This document shows, piece after piece, positions 26,132-34,526 of a stretch of DNA of 64,000 nt. The stretch covers positions 307,235-371,234 of the forward strand of contig JAIXHJ010000004.1 in NCBI GenBank assembly GCA_030145845.1, written 5' to 3'. The notes under the pieces are model-generated. The model was given only the letters and a program-made list of their open reading frames with translations. It did no database searches and had not been told where the DNA came from. Positions within the stretch are counted from its first letter, which is position 1. Each line of letters starts with the position of its first letter. This DNA is from Pseudomonadota bacterium. Its GTDB lineage: Bacteria; Pseudomonadota; Gammaproteobacteria; Pseudomonadales; Oceanobacteraceae. The position numbers and the translations under genes are program-made.

Positions 26132-26692
26132 TCAGCCAGCTCTTTCCAGCAGCTCCAGCATGGCCCGATCCGGAAAAAACATATCTTTCTTGCCTTTTAC
26201 ACTGCGCGGAAAATGCGACAGCCAGGCACCAACGCTGTAACCTGCGACTTCAGCTAAATCGACCGGCTTATCCTCCAGCATATATTCCAGCTCAAACCTG
26301 GTACGGGTTATCGTGGCCTGCACCGAACGGCTGCACTGCGTATCCACCTGCAACGGCCGCAGATATTTATGGGCGGCCGTCATGTGCTGCTCATCGGCCC
26401 CGCTTTTCAGCAAAGTGTTCATAAAGGAATCAACAAAGCGATCATTCAGTTCAGCAAAATCCGGCTTGGTTAAGGCCGGCAAAAACAGCGAAAAGCGGGT
26501 TTCATCATGCACAAAAAACAGACAATTACGCCGTTGCATGGTTACCAAATGGCCGTGCCAGCCACTTAACGGGTTGTGTTCCAATGGTGGCTGCTGATAA
26601 AGCCACTGACTGTGCGGTGTCATAAACAGAAGACCGTCGTCGTTGACTGGGAGTTTGGCGAACAGGGCTTTGGAGGCGTGGAGGTGGATCAT
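26132..26692 (-). CDS. DUF6933-like protein
   Basis: A 186-residue soluble protein beginning MIHLHASKALFAKLPV. Its middle (GWHGHLVTMQRRNCLFFVHDETRFSLFL is split here as GWHGHLVTM, then NCLFFVHDETRFSL) resembles the DUF6933 family. Function is unknown. It lies 13 bases downstream of the Imm11-like gene and in the same direction, so it probably belongs to the same transcript as the AHH nuclease. It could be a second immunity or accessory gene, but nothing in the sequence proves this. Confidence 0.6.
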   Translation of the reverse strand: MIHLHASKALFAKLPVNDDGLLFMTPHSQWLYQQPPLEHNPLSGWHGHLVTMQRRNCLFFVHDETRFSLFLPALTKPDFAELNDRFVDSFMNTLLKSGADEQHMTAAHKYLRPLQVDTQCSRSVQATITRTRFELEYMLEDKPVDLAEVAGYSVGAWLSHFPRSVKGKKDMFFPDRAMLELLERAG

Positions 26693-26705
26693 GGAGCGCT
26701 CGCGA

Positions 26706-27254
26706 TCAATAAGGGTAAAAACACAGGCCTTTCAGCTTATGTGAATCATAAGCCGCTTTGAATGCCTCAGCAGCGTATAAATCAAACGTCAGTTCATTTT
26801 TAAACTTAAACACCGGCTCATTCCATTCAGCAGGAAAACCAATCGCCTCAACAGACTGCTTCCAGCCCCCTTTTTCTTTATAACTTACCCTTGCACCGTT
26901 CTCCGGCTTCAAATCAAGGCAGTTAAAGAGATAGGCAGCTTTCCCATGAAGTTCACAAGACAGAAACTCACCACAGCCTGCCAGCACATCGTGCAAAGCG
27001 TCGTAACCTTTCTGATTCATCAATAAGAGACCAGACTTCCAGAGGCTGACATCCGCCAGATCAACAGAGCCTTCATTCTGAAAATACGACAATTCAATCG
27101 GTTGCCAGAAGTCAGCAACCGCTATGTTCTCCATAGGCAAAAACATCGCCTTTTTTTCACCGATATGAGGATCAAGGAGATCGAGGTAGTCATCGATATC
27201 GAACACGATTGATTGGCACTCAGATATATCTGCTTCGATCCGAAAGATTTTCAT
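26706..27254 (-). CDS. Imm11-like (DUF1629) immunity protein candidate
   Basis: A 182-residue soluble protein. The C-terminal end (KLKGLCFYPY) and the middle region (LLLMNQKGYDALHDVL) resemble the Imm11/DUF1629 family found beside polymorphic-toxin nucleases. Its ATG overlaps the last codons of the AHH nuclease gene by four bases, the classic toxin-immunity coupling. Inhibition of the nuclease is inferred from family and position. Confidence 0.65.
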   Translation of the reverse strand: MKIFRIEADISECQSIVFDIDDYLDLLDPHIGEKKAMFLPMENIAVADFWQPIELSYFQNEGSVDLADVSLWKSGLLLMNQKGYDALHDVLAGCGEFLSCELHGKAAYLFNCLDLKPENGARVSYKEKGGWKQSVEAIGFPAEWNEPVFKFKNELTFDLYAAEAFKAAYDSHKLKGLCFYPY

Positions 27255-27985
27255 GCTTTCTTAAATACCTCTTTCAACGGTGGCTCAGTGACATAGTCAG
27301 GCTGGGCACCATCCCTTAACTGATGCCGGATCGTCTTCAATTTATCTTTAAATGATTGTTCGCTCATTATGTGATGAGTTAGCGAGTGAACCCAATGCTC
27401 ATAGTTGTTCGTATGGATCTCAGCATGAGCGTTTGCCTTTGGCATTGCAGGGTGACCTTTGTGCTCGATAAAGCGCGGCATCCAGGCACCATTCACAGGA
27501 TCGTTGATACGAATACCATGAAAGTGGAGATCAATGCGAGACTCAGCAGCGAATTGAGTGCAGCCCTTACCCTGAACTATGTGGTGCGCAACGAAGCAAT
27601 CATCAGGTTTAGCAGGCCCTTGTTCCTGCATGTATTTCGCAAGAACTTTCGTCGGATGATGTTTCTCCAAACCCATCGCACCCCGCAAAATCGCCTTCTG
27701 CTGACGAGTATCGCCATCAGCCGGTTTAAGAGCAGCCCGGTATTGATCAAGGTTCAACTGTACAGAAGCCTGCCCCATTGCGGCCAGACGTTCTACCTGA
27801 AGCTGCTTAAGCAGTTTCTGAAGTTCTCGCTGAGCCCTGCGTTCCTCTTCCTTTGAAAGTGAAACTGCGCAGTTTTTCTGAGCGTGATAGTTTTTAGCCT
27901 TTGCTTCAAAGTCTGCTAGTAATCGCTCCAGAGGCGTCATTTCGTGCAGATGCTGGGTAACTCGCACTCCGTGATCGTATTCCAT
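27251..27985 (-). CDS. AHH-family HNH/EndoVII-fold nuclease, orphan toxin module
   Basis: A 244-residue protein. The first part (about residues 15-75) is a charged, probably coiled helix. The C-terminal domain (about 128-210) is an AHH nuclease of the HNH/EndoVII superfamily, with AHHIVQGKG at 133-141, GIRINDPVNGAWMP, and HAEIHTNNYEHW. These supply the expected metal-binding and catalytic histidines. AHH domains are usually the C-terminal tips of long polymorphic toxins, but here no secretion or delivery domain and no signal peptide is present. An in-frame stop just before ATG shows that it is not a simple fragment of a longer open frame. Confidence 0.75.
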   Translation of the reverse strand: MEYDHGVRVTQHLHEMTPLERLLADFEAKAKNYHAQKNCAVSLSKEEERRAQRELQKLLKQLQVERLAAMGQASVQLNLDQYRAALKPADGDTRQQKAILRGAMGLEKHHPTKVLAKYMQEQGPAKPDDCFVAHHIVQGKGCTQFAAESRIDLHFHGIRINDPVNGAWMPRFIEHKGHPAMPKANAHAEIHTNNYEHWVHSLTHHIMSEQSFKDKLKTIRHQLRDGAQPDYVTEPPLKEVFKKA

Positions 27986-28144
27986 ACGCTAAATCCTGTT
28001 AACAAATGGCAAACTCGCTACTTTGTCCACGAATCAGATAATGTTTCAGCCTGTTTCAGAACCAGCTCTACAGCCTCTGCAGACTTGCGGACGGCTCCAA
28101 ACCCTAACCGTTGCGTACACCGAGCACACACTCAGAACGCTCTG

Positions 28145-31100
28145 TCAGTCTCTGCTGATGCTTCCGCCCACCCCTTTAAACTTCTCCACAAACGCAGCGA
28201 TTTTCTGAAATACCGTCTGTTTTTTGCTCAGGTACTGCGGGTTCAGCGGGCTCATTTTCGGCAGGATGGCATTCAGTTCGGTGCCTGCATCGCTGGCGTA
28301 TTCGCGCTTGAGCGAGCTGATGATGTAGCGCCGCGCTTCCTCGCTGTTCAGGTTCTCTGAGGTAATCAGCTCGTCTGCTTCGCGCTGCTGTTCGGCCTGC
28401 GCAAAAGCAAAGAAGGCGTCAATGACGGTGGCTTTGTCGCCAATCTCATCCAGGTCAGTCTGGTTGATAAAATCCACCACCAGGCTTTCTTTGGCGCGAT
28501 TGCCGAGGCTGCCGCGAATCACGCGGCGAACTTCATCCACCAGATCCGTTTTGCTCTTGTTCTTTTTGTTGTGTTCAAAGATCAGCTCAAGAATGTAATC
28601 GAGGTTAATCTCCTGCGACTTAAGCAGGTCGACTTCAAATACTACGTCGTCCCAGTCGATGGTGGATTTTTCTTTCTCTTCTGCCGATTTCTCGCGGCGT
28701 TGCCAATCGCGGATGTCGTTATAGCTTGAACGGTAATCCTGTACTTTACGCTCGGCGGGCAGGCGAATGGCCTGTAATTCCGCGAATTTTTCATCATCCA
28801 GATAATGCTCGGCTTTGAAAGCCTCAACCGCTTCCGGGTCGCTGATATCGATGTTCTGCAGGGCTTTCAGGCTGGCAAACTCATCGTAGTTCTGCAGAAT
28901 GTTCTCTACCCGCAGATACTCACCAAAGAGCTTGGCAAAGGCTTTTTTGTCAGATTCTTTTTCAATGTTCGCCGGATCAGGAAAACGCTGCTCCAGCTCG
29001 CTGACCACGGCCATAAAACCGCGTTTCGCTTCGCCGGTAATAATATCGGTAAAGCCTTCCATGTACTCTTTATAGCTTTTTTCCAGCACCACGTTTTTGG
29101 TGTTTTTATCACCAAACAGAGTGATGGCATCGACCGTGGCCTGCTCTAAATCACGGAAGGTGACAATATTACCGAAGGTTTTGGTGGCGTCATAAATGCG
29201 GTTGGTGCGCGAGTACGCCTGCATCAGTCCGTGATAGCGCAGGTTTTTATCAACAAACAGAGTATTCAGCGTAGGCGCATCAAAACCAGTGAGGAACATG
29301 CCCACCACAATCAGCAGGTCGACTTCTTTGCTTTTTACCCGCTTGGCCAGATCGCGGTAGTAATTCTGAAAGCCGTTACTGTCGACGCTGTAGTTCGAAC
29401 TGAACATGGCGTTATAGTCGGTGATGGCCTTACTCAGGAACTCCTTGGCGCTGCTGTTCATCGCCCCATTTGCGGCAGAGAGATCAAAACTTTCATCCTC
29501 AATATCGCCTATCGCGTCCTGCTCCTCGTTGGCCGCAAACGAGAAAATGGTAGCGATGCGTAACGGCTTGTCGCTACCCTCTTGCAGCTTATTGAGTGTC
29601 TCGTAATACAGCTTGGCGGCATCCACACTGCTGACCGCAAACATGGCGTTAAAGCCTTTGTCCGGAGCATGAGCAGCGGCCTGCGTGCGATGCGTCTTCT
29701 GGCGGAAGTTGTTGAGAATATACTGAGAAATCTCGCGGATGCGCTCCGGGTGCAGTAACGCCTGTTTGTTTTCCAGCGCGCTCAGTTTCTTCTCGTCCTG
29801 CTCGGTTTCAAGCTGTTTAAACTGCGGGCGCACGTCGTTGTAGTCGACCTTAAACTTGAGTACTTTCTCATCGCGGATGGCATCGGTAATCACATACGAA
29901 TGCAGCTCGCGGCCAAACACGCTTTGGGTGTCCTGATCGCCCAGGGCATTCTTACCGGCAAAAATCGGCGTGCCGGTAAAACCAAACTGGTAGAAGCGTT
30001 TGAACTTCTTTTTCAGGTTTTTCTGCGCTTCACCAAACTGGCTGCGATGACATTCATCGAAGATAAACACCACCTGCTGGTTGTACACTGGCAGGTTGCC
30101 TTCGCTTTTCATCAGGTTGTTGAGCTTCTGGATGGTGGTAACAATAATCTTGTTATCGTCTTTGTTCAGGTTCTGTTTCAGGCCTGCGGTGCTGTCAGAG
30201 CCGTTCACGCTGTCGGGCGAGAAGCGCTGGTATTCCTTCATGGTCTGGTAATCGAGATCTTTACGATCCACCACAAAGAACACCTTATCGACAAACGCCA
30301 GCTCAGTGGCCAGCCGCGCCGCCTTAAAGCTGGTTAAGGTCTTGCCCGAACCTGTGGTGTGCCAGATATAGCCGCCGTTTTCGGGCATCATCCCGGCTTG
30401 TGCGCCACTCCAGGCTTTGGATTCATACGCGCAGCGTATCTTCCACAAAATACGTTCGGTGGCGGCAATCTGATACGGGCGCATCACCAGCAAGGTATCG
30501 CTGACATCAAATACCGAATAATGCAGCAGCACATTCACGAGCGTGTGCTTCTGAAAGAAAGTGGCGGTAAAGTCTTTTAAGTCTTTAATCAGGGTGTTAT
30601 CCGCCTTCGCCCAGTTCATGGTGAAGTCGAAGCTGTTTTTATTGCGCTTGGTGGTGTTGGCAAAATAGCGGGTATCGGTACCGTTGGAGATGACAAATAA
30701 CTGCAGGTACTTATACAGCGACTGTTCGCTGTTAAAGCTCTCTTTGCTGTATCGATGTACCTGATTAAACGCCTCACGAATGGCCACACCACGTTTTTTC
30801 AGCTCGATCTGCACCAGCGGCAAACCGTTCACCAGAATGGTCACATCGTAGCGGTTGGCGTGGCTACCGGTCTGCTCAAACTGCTTAATAACCTGCACCT
30901 TATTGCGGGCGATGTTCTTTTTATCCACCAGGTAGATATTTTTGATACGGCCATCGTCGAAGACAAAATCGTGAATATAGTCGTCGTGGATTTTGCGGGT
31001 TTTATCCACGATGGTATCGCTGGGTTTATCCAGGTAGGTCTCAACAAGGCGCAGCCACTCACCCTCTGCGAACTCAACATTATTCAGGCGCTGCAACTGC

Positions 31101-31297
31101 TCGCGCACATTGCCCAGCATGGCGACAGGGTTATTTAAGCCCGGCAGGTATTCATAGCCCTGATTAACCAAATCCTGAATCAGCTCACGCTCCAGGTCGC
31201 CTTCGCTCTGGTAGCTTTCGGCGACTTGCCAGTCTTTGTTGTATTTATCCAGAACAATAAAGTTATTGGACTCGGCGATGGTTTTGTAATCCGTCAC
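28145..31297 (-). CDS. hsdR: Type I restriction endonuclease subunit HsdR
   Basis: The 1050-residue motor and nuclease subunit, which cuts unmethylated DNA after translocation. An N-terminal nuclease domain carries the D...ExK site ([19 protein letters not shown]). Then come the SF2 helicase motifs HTTGSGKT (Walker A) and DECHR, and a C-terminal helical domain (about 880-1050) that binds the methylase. GTG 31297 is the preferred start: it overlaps the fic stop as GTGA and a GGGAG site lies nine bases upstream. Length and sequence fit the type IC group such as EcoR124. It is the last gene of the operon. Confidence 0.93.
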   Translation of the reverse strand: MTDYKTIAESNNFIVLDKYNKDWQVAESYQSEGDLERELIQDLVNQGYEYLPGLNNPVAMLGNVREQLQRLNNVEFAEGEWLRLVETYLDKPSDTIVDKTRKIHDDYIHDFVFDDGRIKNIYLVDKKNIARNKVQVIKQFEQTGSHANRYDVTILVNGLPLVQIELKKRGVAIREAFNQVHRYSKESFNSEQSLYKYLQLFVISNGTDTRYFANTTKRNKNSFDFTMNWAKADNTLIKDLKDFTATFFQKHTLVNVLLHYSVFDVSDTLLVMRPYQIAATERILWKIRCAYESKAWSGAQAGMMPENGGYIWHTTGSGKTLTSFKAARLATELAFVDKVFFVVDRKDLDYQTMKEYQRFSPDSVNGSDSTAGLKQNLNKDDNKIIVTTIQKLNNLMKSEGNLPVYNQQVVFIFDECHRSQFGEAQKNLKKKFKRFYQFGFTGTPIFAGKNALGDQDTQSVFGRELHSYVITDAIRDEKVLKFKVDYNDVRPQFKQLETEQDEKKLSALENKQALLHPERIREISQYILNNFRQKTHRTQAAAHAPDKGFNAMFAVSSVDAAKLYYETLNKLQEGSDKPLRIATIFSFAANEEQDAIGDIEDESFDLSAANGAMNSSAKEFLSKAITDYNAMFSSNYSVDSNGFQNYYRDLAKRVKSKEVDLLIVVGMFLTGFDAPTLNTLFVDKNLRYHGLMQAYSRTNRIYDATKTFGNIVTFRDLEQATVDAITLFGDKNTKNVVLEKSYKEYMEGFTDIITGEAKRGFMAVVSELEQRFPDPANIEKESDKKAFAKLFGEYLRVENILQNYDEFASLKALQNIDISDPEAVEAFKAEHYLDDEKFAELQAIRLPAERKVQDYRSSYNDIRDWQRREKSAEEKEKSTIDWDDVVFEVDLLKSQEINLDYILELIFEHNKKNKSKTDLVDEVRRVIRGSLGNRAKESLVVDFINQTDLDEIGDKATVIDAFFAFAQAEQQREADELITSENLNSEEARRYIISSLKREYASDAGTELNAILPKMSPLNPQYLSKKQTVFQKIAAFVEKFKGVGGSISRD

Positions 31298-32295
31298 GGC
31301 TTGATCTCCCAATGGCCGGTTTTATCAGAACCGACGCGTGTAATTTTTCCGTTTTGTTGTAATTTGGCGATGGCGCGGCCAATGGTACGCAGGTCTTTGC
31401 CTATGGCATCGGCCAGTTGTTGGCGTGTCAGTTCGGGGTTGGCTGTCAGTAAGGCAATAACGGCATCCGGAGTTTTCAGCCGGTTCAGGTCAGGTACTTG
31501 CTTGTCAGGGGCATTTACAGGGGCGTTTACAGAGGCATTTACAGGGGCGTTTTGTGCCAGCGTCTGGGCAATGACCGACAACATAAACTGAATAAACGGC
31601 GTACTGTCGGCCTGCTGGTCCGCCTGTTCAAGGGCCTGATAGTAGGCTTGCTGATGCTCTTTAATCACACTTTCCAGCGGCAACGATAAAAACAGCGGGT
31701 GCCAGCGCGATAAAATCAGCGTTTGCCATAACCGCCCCATACGGCCGTTACCATCGGCAAACGGGTGAATAAACTCAAATTCGTAATGAAACACACTGCT
31801 GGCAATCAGCGGGTGATCGTTAGTCTGTTGCAGCCAGCCCGCCAGATCGGCCATCAGGCCAGATACCTGACGCGCCGGTGGTGCCACATGGTGGACAACG
31901 CCCGCCTTATGAATGCCCACTCCTTGCGTACGGAATGCGCCTGCATTCACCAAAACATCCGCCATCATCAGGCCATGGGCAGCGCGCAGGTGGTCAAGAT
32001 TGGCAGGCGCGTAATCCGGTAACGCCTCATAGGCCGCAATGGCCCCTTTTACCTCGGCCAGTTCGCGCACACTGCCCAATACCGGTTTGCCTTCGACAAT
32101 GGCGGTAACCTGCGCTTCGGTTAAGGTATTGCCCTCAATCGCCAGGGTGCCGGTAATGGTTTTAATGCGGTTCTGTTTGCGTAGTTGCGGCGAAGCATTC
32201 AGCGCACTGGCATCCAACCGCCCTACCTGTTGGCTGATATCCGCCACCAGATTGAGAATCTCAGCCGTAATGGTAAAAGGCGGGGTATACGGCAT
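31294..32295 (-). CDS. Fic-domain protein (AMPylase/toxin-like) in the hsd operon
   Basis: A 333-residue Fic protein. The active-site motif [12 protein letters not shown] (residues 177-188) is canonical, so nucleotide transfer to a target hydroxyl is expected. An N-terminal inhibitory motif of the [S/T]xxxE[G/N] type is seen (TLAIEG, residues 50-55), so activity is probably self-restrained (class II). The C-terminus carries a winged-helix-like segment ([20 protein letters not shown]), joined through a repeat-coded linker [18 protein letters not shown] 32295 lies one base after the hsdS stop. The target is unknown; a link to restriction control is inferred from position. Confidence 0.85.
   Translation of the reverse strand: MPYTPPFTITAEILNLVADISQQVGRLDASALNASPQLRKQNRIKTITGTLAIEGNTLTEAQVTAIVEGKPVLGSVRELAEVKGAIAAYEALPDYAPANLDHLRAAHGLMMADVLVNAGAFRTQGVGIHKAGVVHHVAPPARQVSGLMADLAGWLQQTNDHPLIASSVFHYEFEFIHPFADGNGRMGRLWQTLILSRWHPLFLSLPLESVIKEHQQAYYQALEQADQQADSTPFIQFMLSVIAQTLAQNAPVNASVNAPVNAPDKQVPDLNRLKTPDAVIALLTANPELTRQQLADAIGKDLRTIGRAIAKLQQNGKITRVGSDKTGHWEIKP
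31508..31555 (-). repeat. 12-bp tandem repeats in the fic linker
   Basis: Units on the plus strand are GGGGCATTTACA, GGGGCGTTTACA, GAGGCATTTACA and a diverged GGGGCGTTTTGT. They encode the VNAP/VNAS linker between the Fic domain and the winged helix. Slippage would lengthen or shorten the linker in frame. Confidence 0.8.
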
Positions 32296-32296
32296 A

Positions 32297-33532
32297 TCAG
32301 GCAACCGCCTCTTGTTTTGCGCCGGGCCTGGTTGACTGGGGGAAGCTCAGCAATAAATCGCGGTAATACTCGTATTGCTTTTGACGCAGTTCGATTTCGC
32401 GCGGCAGGCCTTCGGTAAGGGATTGAGTGAGGGCGTCGAATTTGTCGAGGATGGCGACGATGCGATTCTGTTCACCAGCAGAAGGGACTGGAATTAACAT
32501 ATCTTTCAACTGGCCAGCGGTAAGCAGAGGTTGACCAGCGCCTTTAACAAATCGATTTAAATTCAAGTTTACTAGGTAATAAAACAAGTACTTCAAATTG
32601 AAGTTATCTTTCACTTTAAGTATCAGAGTATTATCGGAAACATCATATTCACCCTGTGCAATATTTACACGTCCAGCATTGGCACCAACCCTTGCCACCA
32701 ATATTTGCTCAAGGTCGTACGCTTTAATATCCGTCCTTCCAATTATCCCCGTTGATCCATAAACCGGAAACTCACCAATTTCAGATCTACTTTTGTTCTT
32801 TCCTGAAGAAACCCGTTCGCAAACTTCCCCCAACGTCTTCCACTCCACTTCCCCTTCTTCAAAACTCAATAACTGGTCGCGGTAGTGGTTGTATTGTTGC
32901 TTGCGTAGGTTAAGCTCGGCGGTCAGCTCGGCGGTCAGCTCGGCGGTCATGGCGGTAAATGCGTCCAGAATGCGGACGATTTCAGCCTGAATTTCCAGTG
33001 ATTTTTTGGGGTTGTCTGGGCAGGGGATGGGGATTGGAAACTGTTTCAGCTTTCCTAGGCTAATAATTCCCATGCCACCATTTTTATTGGCATTTTCAAC
33101 ACACCACTTACCGAACTTGAAGAAATAGTGAAACATAAATTTAACATCAACTTTTTCTCTATGTTCGCTATTAACTGAAAAGCTCGTTATTTGTTGATTA
33201 GTTAGAAATGGCACCTCAATAAGAGCGTGCTCGCCAAGTGTTGCAGTTGTAGACATTATTAATGAGTTGGCGGGAATCAATTTTCCCTTTACCGCTGATT
33301 TTGAAACTCTTTGTATGGCAGACTTAAGCACTCTTCCATTCGTACGAATATCCTCCATTCTGAACCAAGGAACTTCCCCATTAGCCCAATACGCAGAGTT
33401 TGCTTTAGAAGGTGTGTACCCATTTTTTAGATCAAATATTTCGCCGGCTGCCTTCCATGCCACCTCAACCCCATCCAACAGCTTTTCCATAAAACTCTGA
33501 CTGACGCCTTGTGCGTCTTTACTAATTGTCAT
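32297..33532 (-). CDS. hsdS: Type I restriction specificity subunit HsdS
   Basis: A 411-residue DNA-recognition subunit with two target-recognition domains (about residues 10-165 and 220-350). Each is followed by a conserved helical spacer (EIVRILDAFTAM and NRIVAILDKFDAL; then RKQQYNHYRDQLLSF and RQKQYEYYRDLLLSF). Between the halves, TAEL is repeated three times, as in the EcoR124 family where repeat number sets the length of the non-specific gap in the target. ATG 33532 is the likely start, 19 bases after the small membrane-tailed gene. The base composition of the recognition domains is lower in G+C than the neighbours, typical of exchanged specificity domains. Confidence 0.92.
   Translation of the reverse strand: MTISKDAQGVSQSFMEKLLDGVEVAWKAAGEIFDLKNGYTPSKANSAYWANGEVPWFRMEDIRTNGRVLKSAIQRVSKSAVKGKLIPANSLIMSTTATLGEHALIEVPFLTNQQITSFSVNSEHREKVDVKFMFHYFFKFGKWCVENANKNGGMGIISLGKLKQFPIPIPCPDNPKKSLEIQAEIVRILDAFTAMTAELTAELTAELNLRKQQYNHYRDQLLSFEEGEVEWKTLGEVCERVSSGKNKSRSEIGEFPVYGSTGIIGRTDIKAYDLEQILVARVGANAGRVNIAQGEYDVSDNTLILKVKDNFNLKYLFYYLVNLNLNRFVKGAGQPLLTAGQLKDMLIPVPSAGEQNRIVAILDKFDALTQSLTEGLPREIELRQKQYEYYRDLLLSFPQSTRPGAKQEAVA
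32912..32947 (-). repeat. Three 12-bp repeats encoding TAEL in hsdS
   Basis: On the coding strand ACCGCCGAGCTG occurs three times in a row (the last copy ends CTT). In EcoR124I and EcoR124II, two versus three TAEL repeats change the target spacer by one base pair. Here there are three. Confidence 0.95.
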
Positions 33533-33551
33533 ATCAAGCTGACTCTCTGAT

Positions 33552-33836
33552 TTATTTCTTATTGAGCAGGTAAACGGCCAGGCCCACCAATCCCACCGCC
33601 AATAACGCACCGGTACCACTATCTGCCGGTTTTTCAGTCACAAAATAGCGGCTATGGGTGCGTTTCAGGTCATCGAGTGAGTCGGCTTCAAACACCACCA
33701 CTTCCATCGCATGCTGATGCGTGGAGAAATGCTGCTGTTCTTTTTGCAGGCAAGCCAGTTGCGCACTGCCGTAATCGGCGTATTCCGTGCACTCGGTTTT
33801 TTTTGTGGTGCGATTATGCTCAATCAGATAATACAT
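33552..33836 (-). CDS. Small protein with C-terminal membrane segment, partner of RelA/SpoT-like gene
   Basis: A 94-residue protein of unknown family. About 70 soluble residues (MYYLIEHNRTTKK; HAMEVVVFEADSLDDL; THSRYFVTEK) are followed by a probable transmembrane tail, GTGALLAVGLVGLAVYLLNKK. Its start overlaps the end of the RelA/SpoT-like gene by 17 bases, so translation is coupled. The arrangement fits an antitoxin or a membrane-tethered partner of the synthetase. No direct evidence of either is visible. Confidence 0.65.
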   Translation of the reverse strand: MYYLIEHNRTTKKTECTEYADYGSAQLACLQKEQQHFSTHQHAMEVVVFEADSLDDLKRTHSRYFVTEKPADSGTGALLAVGLVGLAVYLLNKK

Positions 33837-34500
33837 CGCGAATCGCCTCCTGTAGTTGTTGCTGATAGTCAGCGAAGGTCATCTTATGAGCGCTTTGGTC
33901 GATATCAGAGAAGGTATCCGCTAAACGCGTTAACTTACTCATCAAGGGTTGTTCCTGCTCGCTGCCACCGTATTTTAATGTATTTTTTTCATCTGACATG
34001 CTTTCGACCAGATTGGCCCAGATATCCTGCGCATAGGTGCGCAGTTGGATTTCGTAAAATCTTTTGTCCGCTTTTACGACGATATGAATAGCGTGATAAC
34101 CCTTGGCATCTCTTTCTTTGCTTTCGACCTGCCAATCTGACGAGAGTAGTGAGTGCGATGAAGAAAGCGCATCGTTCAGCAAGGCATTGATTTGCTGAGC
34201 GGCCTGACTACCGCCCTCAACCACGATACGGCAGCCGGCGATGTCTTGCATTTGCGGCAGGCGCAAGCGGGTTTGCCGGATAAGCTTATCGACAATGGAT
34301 TGCTGAGTTTTGCGTTTTCGCTTGGTCAGAGTGCAGTCGGTTCTTACCATCAGGGCGCTATGAATAACCGGGTAGACCTGCTCGTCCAACGTGCTGAAGG
34401 TTTGCCGGAATTTATCGAGCAGGTTTAAGTCTTCTTCGTCCGTTATCCCCTGGCGGAGCCGGTCTCCCAGTTTGGTAATCTGGCTATTGCTCAGCGCCAT
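33820..34500 (-). CDS. Single-domain RelA/SpoT-like nucleotidyl pyrophosphotransferase
   Basis: A 226-residue protein that is one RelA/SpoT synthetase-like domain with no hydrolase, TGS or ACT domain. The metal-binding Asp in DIAGCRIVV (Asp86), the purine-stacking Tyr in GYHAIHIVV (134-142) and the catalytic Glu in YEIQLRTYAQDIW (Glu150) are all present. This is the pattern of small alarmone synthetases and of toxSAS toxins, which pyrophosphorylate nucleotides or tRNA 3-prime ends. It lies between hsdM (26 bases away) and a small overlapping gene. Whether it makes (p)ppGpp or modifies tRNA cannot be told from sequence. Confidence 0.8.
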   Translation of the reverse strand: MALSNSQITKLGDRLRQGITDEEDLNLLDKFRQTFSTLDEQVYPVIHSALMVRTDCTLTKRKRKTQQSIVDKLIRQTRLRLPQMQDIAGCRIVVEGGSQAAQQINALLNDALSSSHSLLSSDWQVESKERDAKGYHAIHIVVKADKRFYEIQLRTYAQDIWANLVESMSDEKNTLKYGGSEQEQPLMSKLTRLADTFSDIDQSAHKMTFADYQQQLQEAIRDVLSD

Positions 34501-34526
34501 TTAGCTATCCTCAATCTCGACACCAT

